DNA from: Paenibacillus nasutitermitis
GTDB taxonomy: Bacteria; Bacillota; Bacilli; Paenibacillales; Paenibacillaceae
Direction: 5' to 3'
DNA length: 64,000 nt
Assembly (NCBI RefSeq): GCF_014641075.1
Contig: NZ_BMHP01000005.1
Span: forward strand, 62,001-126,000
The position numbers were made by a program, and so were the translations under genes. The notes below the pieces were generated by a model. It was not told the origin of the DNA, made no database searches, and was given only the letters and a program-made list of their open reading frames with translations. Below, piece by piece: positions 26,923 through 33,905 of this stretch (within the stretch, counting starts at the first letter, position 1; every line of letters starts with the position of its first letter).

Positions 26923-27608
26923 TGTGTTCCCGCCTCCATCACCAGTTGTAGAATAATTGCCGCCTGATATCCGGCCCCGAATCCATTGTCGATATTAACC
27001 ACGGTGACTCCTGCCGCACATGATGTCAGCATGGACAGCAGCGGAGTCAGCCCCTGAAAATGAGCCCCGTACCCGACCGAGGTCGGCACAGCGATGACCG
27101 GCCGCCGGACCATGCCGCCCACAACGCTTGCAAGCGCCCCTTCCATGCCCGCGACCACGATCAGCACGTTGGCCTCCCGCAGCTTATCGCGGTAGGCCAG
27201 CAAACGGTCAATGCCGGCAACACCGACATCATAAATCTTCTCCACCTCACAGCCCATCCATTGGGCTGTTCCCGCCGCTTCCTCGGCAACCGGCACATCG
27301 GATGTTCCCGCACAGAGAACGAGAACCTTACCCGGGAAACGCACGGAAGGCTCTCCCACTGTGATCAGGCGGGAAGCCGGATTATATGCCGCATCCGAAA
27401 AATCCTCCCGTACAGCGCTTGCCATCTCTTCCGTCGCAAGCGTCACCAGCGCCTTGCCATGGGCTTGCATCAGACGCTCCACAATGGCCCTCACCTGGGG
27501 AACGGTTTTCCCTTGGCCGAATACCACTTCCGGAAATCCCGTTCTTGCTTCTCTGCCATAATCGACCTTGCTGAAGCCCAGGTCTTCAAATTCATTCAAG
27601 CTGTCCAT
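26919..27608 (-). CDS. larB: LarB, nicotinate-adenine-dinucleotide carboxylase/hydrolase of nickel-pincer cofactor synthesis
   Basis: LarB carboxylates the pyridinium ring of NaAD and cleaves the phosphoanhydride to yield the dicarboxylate mononucleotide. The C-terminal half is PurE-like: LCAGTSDVPVAEEAAGTAQWMG, VLIVVAGMEGALASVVGGMV, AVPTSVGYGAHFQGLTPLLSMLTSCAAGVTVVNIDNGFGAGYQAA. The N-terminal LGFSKVDYGREARTGFPEVVFGQGKT is also family-typical. AGGAGG precedes ATG. It lies 66 bases after larE and overlaps larC. Confidence 0.95.
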   Translation of the reverse strand: MDSLNEFEDLGFSKVDYGREARTGFPEVVFGQGKTVPQVRAIVERLMQAHGKALVTLATEEMASAVREDFSDAAYNPASRLITVGEPSVRFPGKVLVLCAGTSDVPVAEEAAGTAQWMGCEVEKIYDVGVAGIDRLLAYRDKLREANVLIVVAGMEGALASVVGGMVRRPVIAVPTSVGYGAHFQGLTPLLSMLTSCAAGVTVVNIDNGFGAGYQAAIILQLVMEAGTQ

Positions 27609-27674
27609 TTATTTAAATCCTCCTGCCAAGATGTTCCGTTCATTAAATCAGATAAAACCTGCCGGTTGGCACTC

Positions 27675-28493
27675 TCACTCCGCTCCTGCTCCGACCTTCA
27701 GCCCCTGGTTCATGCTTCCGCTGCGGTAACCGACCAGGTCCAGCGTGACATAACCATACCCGTATGATTTCAGCGCCGCCGCGATCTCTTCGAAATGGCT
27801 GACCACGACCGGCATTTGCGACGGCTCCACCTCAATTCTGGCGATTTCGCCATGGGTGCGCACTCTGACCTGACGGATGCCGAGCGCTTTAATAAACGCC
27901 TCCGACTTGTCGATCTTGGTCAGCTTCGTCTGCGTAATCGTTTCGCCGTAGGCGATTCGGGATGACAGGCAGGCAAAGGACGGCTTGTCCCAGGTATCCA
28001 GCCCAAGCTCCCTGGATAATGTCCTGATCTCGTCTTTAAACAGATTCGCTTCGGCAAGCGGACCTCTAACGCCATGTTCCTTGGCTGCCTGAATGCCCGG
28101 GCGGTGCTCGTTCATATCATCGGCGATGAGGCCGAACACGATATTCTTATAATTCTTCTCGGCCAGAATCGGCGTTAAATGTTCGAACAGGCTCTTCTTG
28201 CAAAAATAACAGCGGTTGGCATTATTCTCGCTATAGCCGGGTATTTCAAGCTCCGAAGTCTCTATAACCTGATGCGGAGCTCCCATCTGCTCCGCGAGCT
28301 TTCTGGCTTCAAGAAGCTCTGCCGAAGGGTAGGTTTCGGAATCCGCCGTAACCGCCAGCACCTTGCCGGCTCCCAGCTCATCTAGTGCCACCTTGAGCAG
28401 GAACGTGCTGTCCACTCCGCCGGAGAAAGCGACCACTACGCTGTCCATCTCCCTGAGCATGGCTTTCAAAGCTTCCAATTTCTGCTGCAGCAT
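27675..28493 (-). CDS. larE: LarE, sulfur insertase of nickel-pincer cofactor synthesis (three-cysteine type)
   Basis: LarE adenylates and thiolates the two carboxylates of the LarB product. The PP-loop is SGGVDS at 24-29. Cys95 and Cys98 (NRCYFCKK) plus Cys175 (FACLSSR) form the three-cysteine pattern that in some LarE proteins holds a [4Fe-4S] cluster, as opposed to single-Cys LarE that sacrifices its own sulfur; the cluster here is inference. I choose ATG 28493 because GGAGAGGAG precedes it; the frame extends 51 bases further, into the reductase gene. It lies between the aldo/keto reductase and larB in one operon. Confidence 0.94.
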   Translation of the reverse strand: MLQQKLEALKAMLREMDSVVVAFSGGVDSTFLLKVALDELGAGKVLAVTADSETYPSAELLEARKLAEQMGAPHQVIETSELEIPGYSENNANRCYFCKKSLFEHLTPILAEKNYKNIVFGLIADDMNEHRPGIQAAKEHGVRGPLAEANLFKDEIRTLSRELGLDTWDKPSFACLSSRIAYGETITQTKLTKIDKSEAFIKALGIRQVRVRTHGEIARIEVEPSQMPVVVSHFEEIAAALKSYGYGYVTLDLVGYRSGSMNQGLKVGAGAE

Positions 28494-28536
28494 GCCGGTT
28501 CTCCTCTCCTCTTTTAAGATCCTCGTATTCTTTATC

Positions 28537-29415
28537 TTAAGCAATGGATGTCGGGGATTCGAATATGGACGTATAGCCGCTGATGGAGCTTAGAATCCGC
28601 GCCGCTTCTTCGTCGTTCATCGAGCCGAAACGCTCCACCGCATCCACGATTTTAGGAAACAGATGAATATCGCCCGCACTGGCAAACCCGGCAACGCCGG
28701 GGAAAGAAAGCACAAAATGCACACAGGCATCAATGACCTCCTGCTGGTCGAAAGGCTCGTACCAGGTGGCGTAATTGCGTTTCTGCTGCTCACCCCAAGG
28801 CGCCTTGGCCACAGCTTTGATGACCCGCACGGCGGTATCCTGTTTGAGCGCTTCCCGCATAAGAGCATCGAAAGCCGCCCGGTATTCCGGCATCGAATAC
28901 ATATAATAATTGAGCGGCAGCAGAACGGTCTCGAACGGGAAACGCCGGAGTGCTTCCAGATGGGTGGCAGGCGCTTGATGGCCATGACCGGTAATGCCGA
29001 TCGCTTTCACAATGCCTTCGTCCCTGGCCTCCAGGGCCGCTTCCAAGGCGCCCCCTTTTTCCGTGCAGCGGTCGAGCTCCTCAAGAGTGCCCACGGCATG
29101 CAGCTGAAGAAGATCCACGTTATCCACCTTCATCCGTTCCATCGAGCGGTATATTTCTTCTTTCGCTTTGGCTTTGGAGCGCTCCCCGGTCTTGGTCGCC
29201 AGGAAGATATCACCTCGGACGCCGCTTATAATCGGTCCCATCCGCAGCTCCGCATCGCCATAGCTCGCCGCGGTATCAAAATGATTAATATCATGCTTCA
29301 ATGCAAATGAGATAGACTCGTCCGCTTCTTCCTGGGTAACATTCCCCAAGCTGGCAGCCCCGAACATCACGACCGATCCTTCATAACCCAAACGGCCAAT
29401 CCTTCGCTTCAACAT
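28537..29415 (-). CDS. Aldo/keto reductase, first gene of the lar operon
   Basis: A cytosolic NAD(P)H-dependent reductase with the family tetrad Asp47, Tyr52 (DTAASYG), Lys75 (LATKTG) and His106 (LLQLHAVG), and the GITGHG strand near 145. Start ATG 29415 has GGGAGG seven bases upstream; a TTG five codons earlier lies within that site. It precedes larE by only 43 bases (28536-28494), so it is co-transcribed with the nickel-cofactor genes. Whether it feeds a substrate to a LarA-type enzyme elsewhere is unknown. Substrate not predictable. Confidence 0.88.
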   Translation of the reverse strand: MLKRRIGRLGYEGSVVMFGAASLGNVTQEEADESISFALKHDINHFDTAASYGDAELRMGPIISGVRGDIFLATKTGERSKAKAKEEIYRSMERMKVDNVDLLQLHAVGTLEELDRCTEKGGALEAALEARDEGIVKAIGITGHGHQAPATHLEALRRFPFETVLLPLNYYMYSMPEYRAAFDALMREALKQDTAVRVIKAVAKAPWGEQQKRNYATWYEPFDQQEVIDACVHFVLSFPGVAGFASAGDIHLFPKIVDAVERFGSMNDEEAARILSSISGYTSIFESPTSIA

Positions 29416-29472
29416 CTTATAACCTCCCAATCGTGGTATTTAAAAGTTTGAAGTGACGTTGATCTTCCCCTC

Positions 29473-29506
29473 ATTATATACCTCATTGAAAGCGCTTGAT
29501 CAATTT
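29473..29506 (-). promoter_or_regulatory. Promoter of the reductase-larEBC operon with cre-like element
   Basis: On the minus strand TTGATC (-35) and TATATA/TATAAT (-10) are 17-19 bases apart, about 60 bases before the reductase start. Between them the plus strand reads TGAAAGCGCTTGAT (29488-29501), which matches the CcpA cre core TGNAARCG and following TT but not its final CA. Catabolite repression is possible, not certain. Confidence 0.45.
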
Positions 29507-29544
29507 TTTATCGTAAATCACTTTTTTTCTGGCTGGTCCTGCAC

Positions 29545-29580
29545 CAAAAAAAAAGAAACAGCAGACGGCCGTCTCTTCTT
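29545..29580 (-). terminator. Probable terminator of the nitrilase transcript, downstream of the inserted block
   Basis: The 12-base palindrome AGACGGCCGTCT (29563-29574) is followed on the minus strand, within ten bases, by a nine-T run (29546-29554). It lies beyond the high-G+C insert relative to the nitrilase gene it may originally have served. Confidence 0.5.
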
Positions 29581-29611
29581 CCCATGGCTTATGCTTTGCA
29601 TTCGCCGCTCC

Positions 29612-30619
29612 CGATCAGTGCACCGGCCGAAGCGGTCGGGGCCGCGCATCAGCCGTCCGATGGGGCGTACTTCCCCGTGTCCGGCTCGAATGCCGTTCCA
29701 TTGGACAGGTCCAGCTCTACGTGGCTTGTTCCGCGATCGTCGGTCAGCACGAGCATGCGAGAGCCGACGAGGGGGACACGGTCGGCGCTGGTGCGCATGT
29801 GCGCAGAGATGGCACGAGGTGCACCGTCGACGATGTAACTTACCTCGACCCGGAAAATCGGGGAATTGCCGAGCCAGCTGTTCGTGAAGATCACGGCGGT
29901 CAGCGTCCCGGTGAATGACGAGCCCTCCACGCGGAGGCGCTCGATGTCCACCTGACGCCGCCGGGCGTGGGCGATCGAGCCGGGCAACCGCAGGAGCGCG
30001 ATGGCGGCCCAGAGAGCGAAGCCGGCTCCGACGACGGCGCCGAGCTCTGGCGGGATCGTCGGCGACGTCGCGATAGCCTCGAGGTCGAAGGGTCGCGACG
30101 GATCGCTTGTCAGCATCCAGAGCAGGAGGACTCCCGCGCATACGGCGAGTCCTCCTGCAACTGCGAGCGTCGCGAACAGGCCGGCGACCCTGGTCTGTCC
30201 GAACTGCTCGACCGCTCGCGAGTACACTCCGGCGGTCGCGCTGATCGCGATGTACAGCAGCACCACGGCGACGCACACCGTGACCGGATGGCCGAGGAGC
30301 ATGCTGATCGCCGGTGTCGGCGCCAGACCAAGCAGGGCGCCGAACGGTACGGAGCCTGTCAGCGCCCACAGCGCAGCGGCTGTGAGCAACCACGGCAGCA
30401 GCGGAGTCGCGCTCCCGACGCGGCGGCCCGGCCGGAGCAGCGTCATCCGCCCGCCCTTATCCGTGGTGGAAAACAGCGGCATCGTCTCGATGTGCTCCTG
30501 CTGCCCGTGCTTCTGCTGACCCTCCGCAGCATCGCTCATCGGCATGGCCCTCCCGAAGGAGATTCTCGCAGCTCAAGCAGCGGTTGGGTCGTCCCTGCGG
30601 CACGGCCAGGTCGATCAGT
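29612..30619. mobile_element. Approximately 1.0-kb high-G+C inserted block flanked by 8-bp direct repeats
   Basis: Between two copies of CGATCAGT (29612-29619 and 30612-30619, exactly 1000 bases apart) the DNA becomes strikingly G+C-rich (about two-thirds by eye) with actinobacterial codon use; composition returns to normal on both sides at these repeats. It encodes one membrane-protein gene and no transposase. The inner ends show a weak inverted similarity (ACCGGCCG at left, complement of right end ACCTGGCCG). The repeat could be a target-site duplication; an assembly or library chimera is the main alternative. Confidence 0.6.
29649..30539 (-). CDS. Multi-pass membrane protein of actinobacterial type, function unknown
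   Basis: A 296-residue protein (from the second ATG, nine bases after GGGAGG). After a polar N-terminus it has four hydrophobic segments (about 45-65, 85-105, 120-145 and 165-185). A C-terminal soluble domain of about 100 residues follows, with a beta pattern (IFRVEVSYIVDGAPRAISAHM, LVGSRMLVLTDDRG, HVELDLSNGTAFEPDTG). Its codons end almost always in G or C, unlike every neighbour. It has no close functional clue; I do not recognise a named family. It overlaps the altered 3' end of the nitrilase gene by four bases and is on the same strand, so it may be translated from the nitrilase mRNA. Confidence 0.65.
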   Translation of the reverse strand: MSDAAEGQQKHGQQEHIETMPLFSTTDKGGRMTLLRPGRRVGSATPLLPWLLTAAALWALTGSVPFGALLGLAPTPAISMLLGHPVTVCVAVVLLYIAISATAGVYSRAVEQFGQTRVAGLFATLAVAGGLAVCAGVLLLWMLTSDPSRPFDLEAIATSPTIPPELGAVVGAGFALWAAIALLRLPGSIAHARRRQVDIERLRVEGSSFTGTLTAVIFTNSWLGNSPIFRVEVSYIVDGAPRAISAHMRTSADRVPLVGSRMLVLTDDRGTSHVELDLSNGTAFEPDTGKYAPSDG

Positions 30620-31531
30620 TGAGATGGATTCCGTTGTTGACGAGATCATTGTTACGGCTGTGGTTCTACGCAGCTCCTGCTCGTACAGCGCCGGCCTGCG
30701 GTCCTGGAAAGGAGCAACCGCCCCGCGTATCCGGTTGTCGCGCAGCATGGAGAAATCGGCATGAGCCAACACGACAGAATCCTGATTGCTTTCACCGACG
30801 ACAACAACGCCCTGTTCCGTAAAAGGAAAATCGCAGGGCGTGAACAGACCGGCCTGGGAGTAACCCGTGTCAATCTGGGGACGACCTTCCACAAGCACAC
30901 CTACGATGCCGCTTAAAGCAACGAACAGCTGATTTTCGATGGCTCTGGCCTGACAGCAGTGACGAACGCGGAAATACCCGAAAGCGTTATCCGTGTAAGA
31001 CGGACAGAGGATCAGGTCTGCCCCTTTCTCGGCTGCAATCCGGGACAGCTCGGGAAACTCGATATCGTAGCAGATCAAGATAGCGGCTTTGCCCCAGTCG
31101 GTATCGAATACGACCAGCTCCTCGCCTTTCAAGAGCGGCCAGCGGTTCTGCTCCTCTGGCGTCAAATGCAGCTTATCCTGCATTTCCATCCGTCCATCCG
31201 GGAAGAACAGAAACGCCTTATTGACAAAACCTTCCTCTTCCCGGCATATATGCGTACCGCCGAGAATAATGATCTGCTGCTCCCGGCTGAGCTTCTGAAA
31301 AAATTCCACATATTTTACCGTGAATGAATCCAGATACTGACATGCCTCAAGATGTGTCAGCTCAGGCACAATGCTGAGCAAATGGGCGGTTAAATATTCC
31401 GGAAACAGGATCATATGGGCGCCTTGCGCGGCCGCCTCTTTTACTTTTGCTTGTATGCCCGCCCAGAACTGCTCCTCGGATTGAATATTCGTAAGTTCAT
31501 ACTGAACCGTTGCGATTGTCAGGTTTTCCAT
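30536..31531 (-). CDS. Carbon-nitrogen hydrolase (nitrilase superfamily) with foreign C-terminal tail
   Basis: A cytosolic amidase-type enzyme with complete triad: Glu45 (LFPEYLTAH), Lys120 (MQDKLHLTPEE) and Cys154 (LICYDIEFPE). ATG 31531 follows GGAGG by five bases. The domain ends normally near residue 305 (FQDRRPALYEQELRR). The final 20 or so residues (DRPGRAAGTTQPLLEL and onward) are encoded by the high-G+C insert that begins at 30619, so the native C-terminus has been replaced. It follows the GNAT-nitrilase gene by 16 bases and shares its domain, suggesting the two paralogues act together. The substrate is unknown. Confidence 0.85.
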   Translation of the reverse strand: MENLTIATVQYELTNIQSEEQFWAGIQAKVKEAAAQGAHMILFPEYLTAHLLSIVPELTHLEACQYLDSFTVKYVEFFQKLSREQQIIILGGTHICREEEGFVNKAFLFFPDGRMEMQDKLHLTPEEQNRWPLLKGEELVVFDTDWGKAAILICYDIEFPELSRIAAEKGADLILCPSYTDNAFGYFRVRHCCQARAIENQLFVALSGIVGVLVEGRPQIDTGYSQAGLFTPCDFPFTEQGVVVVGESNQDSVVLAHADFSMLRDNRIRGAVAPFQDRRPALYEQELRRTTAVTMISSTTESISTDRPGRAAGTTQPLLELRESPSGGPCR

Positions 31532-31547
31532 ATCGACCTCCAAAGCT

Positions 31548-33086
31548 TCAGGAACGAATCTGCAAGGAATAAATATCTGTACGTCGGTCCCTGAACGTCA
31601 GTACATCCTTGGATTTACGGAAACGCTGTAGTGTTTCCATATCAACCTCGGCCATCATGACCGTTTCTGTATTTTCACTGCATTCTCCCGCAATGCCATC
31701 GCGCGGAAAAGAGAAATCTGCCGGTGTGTATACGCCGGATTGCGCATATTGAATGTCGACATTATCGACATGGGTCAGATTGCCCACTGTACCCGAGGTA
31801 ACCGTAAACACCTGATTCTCAATCGCACGGGCCTGCGCGCAATATTTGACCCGCAGGAAGGTCTGCCTGTCCTCGGCGCAGAAAGGAACGAAAATTATCT
31901 GTGCCCCTTCCTCGGCAACGATCCGGGAAATCTCGGGATATTCAATATCGGCGCTCAGTTGGATCGATATTTTTCCGCAATCCGTATCAAATACTTCCAG
32001 AATGGTGCCGCCATTAATCCCCCACCATCTCCGCTCGTTAGGAGAAATATGCAGCTTATACTGCTGGGCGATGGTCCCGTCCCTGCGGAACAGATGAGCC
32101 ACCGTATACATCCGGTTATTTTGCTCAATGAAATGGGAGCCGCCAATGATATTCACATTGTATTTTACGGCAAGTTGAGAGAATAGCTCCACATACTCCT
32201 CTGTATAGGTACTGAGCTTGCGGATCGCCAGACTCGGGGAGCGTTCGTCGAGAAACGAAAGCAGCTGCATCGTGAAATTCTCCGGAAATACGGCAAAATC
32301 CGACTTGTAATCGGAAGCAACATCCACATAATGCTCGCACTGCGTGGCGAATTCCTCGAAGGAATCAATCTTCTTCATCATATATTGTATGACACAAATG
32401 CGAACGGGAAAAGAGAGTTTATAATGAATTTTACTGACTCCCGGCTTGTATTCGATATTGTTCCATTCCAGCAGCGCCGCAAAATTCATTGAATCCTGGT
32501 CATCAGACAAATAATTTGTAATGATCCGCTTGAGCGTAAAGCCGTTCATCATTTGGAAAGTGAGAACGGGATCATAAATATTCTGCTGCAGAACCTCTTC
32601 CGCATAAGCCCTTGGAGTCATTTGATGACTGTATTTATGATAACCGGGAATGCGCCCGCCGACAATGATACTTTTCAAATTCAGCTGCTCCGCCAGCTGC
32701 TTGCGCGCTTCATACAGCCGGCGGCCGATCTTCATCCGCCGGAAGCCCGGGTGAACCATAACCTCCATCCCGTACAAGCTCTCACCGCGGGGATTGTGGT
32801 TGCGGATATAGCCGTTATCGGTTATTTCCGAATAGGTATGCTGCTCCAGATAATCATCGAAATTAACGATCAGGCTTGAACAGGAGCCAATAATCTCGCC
32901 GTCCAGCTCTACGCAAAGCTGCCCCTCGGGGAAAACGCGATGGTGGCTTTCAAGCTGGTCAAGCTTCCAGGGATCCATTCCCGGAAAACAAATATTTTGA
33001 AGCTCAATGATATTCGCAAAATCTTTTCGCTCAATCTGCCTTATAATTATTTTTTTCTCGAATTGTGAAATCTGCTCGCTTGTCAT
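31548..33086 (-). CDS. GNAT acetyltransferase fused to a Cys-lacking nitrilase-like domain
   Basis: Residues 13-190 form a GNAT domain (VMVHPGFRRMKIGRRLYEA holds the acetyl-CoA loop). Residues 225-505 form a carbon-nitrogen hydrolase fold. In it Glu269 (VFPENF) and Lys344 (QYKLHISPNERR) are kept, but the nucleophile position reads IQLSADIEYPE: Ser378 stands where the partner protein has Cys in ICYD. The fusion resembles Bacillus YhcX-type proteins. The nitrilase half may therefore bind rather than hydrolyse an amide, with the acetyltransferase as the active part; that is inference. ATG is preceded by AAGGGG. It forms an operon with the active nitrilase downstream. Confidence 0.88.
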   Translation of the reverse strand: MTSEQISQFEKKIIIRQIERKDFANIIELQNICFPGMDPWKLDQLESHHRVFPEGQLCVELDGEIIGSCSSLIVNFDDYLEQHTYSEITDNGYIRNHNPRGESLYGMEVMVHPGFRRMKIGRRLYEARKQLAEQLNLKSIIVGGRIPGYHKYSHQMTPRAYAEEVLQQNIYDPVLTFQMMNGFTLKRIITNYLSDDQDSMNFAALLEWNNIEYKPGVSKIHYKLSFPVRICVIQYMMKKIDSFEEFATQCEHYVDVASDYKSDFAVFPENFTMQLLSFLDERSPSLAIRKLSTYTEEYVELFSQLAVKYNVNIIGGSHFIEQNNRMYTVAHLFRRDGTIAQQYKLHISPNERRWWGINGGTILEVFDTDCGKISIQLSADIEYPEISRIVAEEGAQIIFVPFCAEDRQTFLRVKYCAQARAIENQVFTVTSGTVGNLTHVDNVDIQYAQSGVYTPADFSFPRDGIAGECSENTETVMMAEVDMETLQRFRKSKDVLTFRDRRTDIYSLQIRS

Positions 33087-33525
33087 CAGTTAGAACCCCT
33101 TAGTTTAACGGATTATTCTTTATGATACGCCGTTTTCTTCACGGTCATATCAATAGACTATCAATGCTTTGTAAACTTTTGTGCGGAATTATAATCATTC
33201 CCCCCTGCTGTCTTTCCTTGTTCAATCAGCATGGTTGCCCTGGACAAAAGCGTGCACCTGGCACAAAGATATGCCGTTATTATATGCAGGGAATCTGAGA
33301 CCCATTAATTCCCGTTCCCGGCATATCCAAAGAAAACAAAAAAAGGGCTGCCCTCAAAACTGATCGCTGATCAGCTTGAGGCGTCGCCCTGATTTCCTCT
33401 CTTGGGCCTGTCCACTCTCAGAACGTTAGACAGGCAGTATAGCTGGCTTGGCTTAAGAAGCTCCAGACCTTAATAAATCCTATCATGACGGGTCATGGCA
33501 TGCAGCCGTTCATATGTGATGCCCG
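33087..33525. other. Spacer between the GNAT-nitrilase operon and the alkyltransferase-like gene
   Basis: It holds the promoter region of the GNAT-nitrilase operon on its left side and a strong minus-oriented terminator at 33338-33390. Translations in all frames are short and unrecognisable. Confidence 0.5.
33338..33390 (-). terminator. Terminator of the exporter/alkyltransferase-like transcript
   Basis: AGGGCNGCCNTCAA pairs with TTGAGGCNNNGCCCT across a 17-base loop (33344-33390). On the minus strand it is followed by seven Ts. It lies about 135 bases after the alkyltransferase-like stop. Confidence 0.7.
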
Positions 33526-33846
33526 TTATTCCTGACCTTTGCCGGGACTATACCGGCATCGTTCTAGATCGACCCGTCCCGCGCTGTCGAAGTCAACACC
33601 CTCTTCCTGCAAATACAGCCTCTGCAGAAATTTCGCTTCATCCTCCTGCACGGAAATTTCACCCAACCGATTCACTACCCGATGCCAGGGCAGATCATGG
33701 GCTTTGCTCATGGAATGCAGGATCCGCACAACCTGCCGGGCTCCGCGGGGGCTCCCGGCGGCTTCCGCAATAGCGCCGTAGCTCATGACGCATCCAGCGG
33801 GGATACTTTTGATGATCTGGATAACGCGAAGCGTGAATGGCTCCAT
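33526..33846 (-). CDS. Alkyltransferase-like (ATL) DNA-damage recognition protein
   Basis: A 106-residue protein with the MGMT DNA-binding winged helix (SYGAIAEAAGSPRGARQVVRIL). The alkyl-acceptor site reads PWHRV (Trp54) instead of PCHRV, so it cannot transfer alkyl groups. Known ATL proteins flip O6-alkylguanine and hand it to nucleotide excision repair. I choose ATG 33846, five bases after AGGAGG, rather than the upstream in-frame start at 33891. It follows the ABC exporter gene by 59 bases, possibly in one transcript. Confidence 0.9.
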   Translation of the reverse strand: MEPFTLRVIQIIKSIPAGCVMSYGAIAEAAGSPRGARQVVRILHSMSKAHDLPWHRVVNRLGEISVQEDEAKFLQRLYLQEEGVDFDSAGRVDLERCRYSPGKGQE

Positions 33847-33905
33847 TTGTACCTCCTGAGACTGATCTGTTAAAGGATGCCCTGCATCCATAGGTACGCT
33901 CTTGG

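Noticed and set aside
29518..30393. Arg-rich minus-strand frame across the high-G+C block
   Set aside because: High G+C opens extra frames. The 29649-30539 frame has clean membrane segments and third-position G/C bias; this one is an Arg-rich shadow. Only its last 30 codons matter, as the frame the nitrilase would use without the insert.
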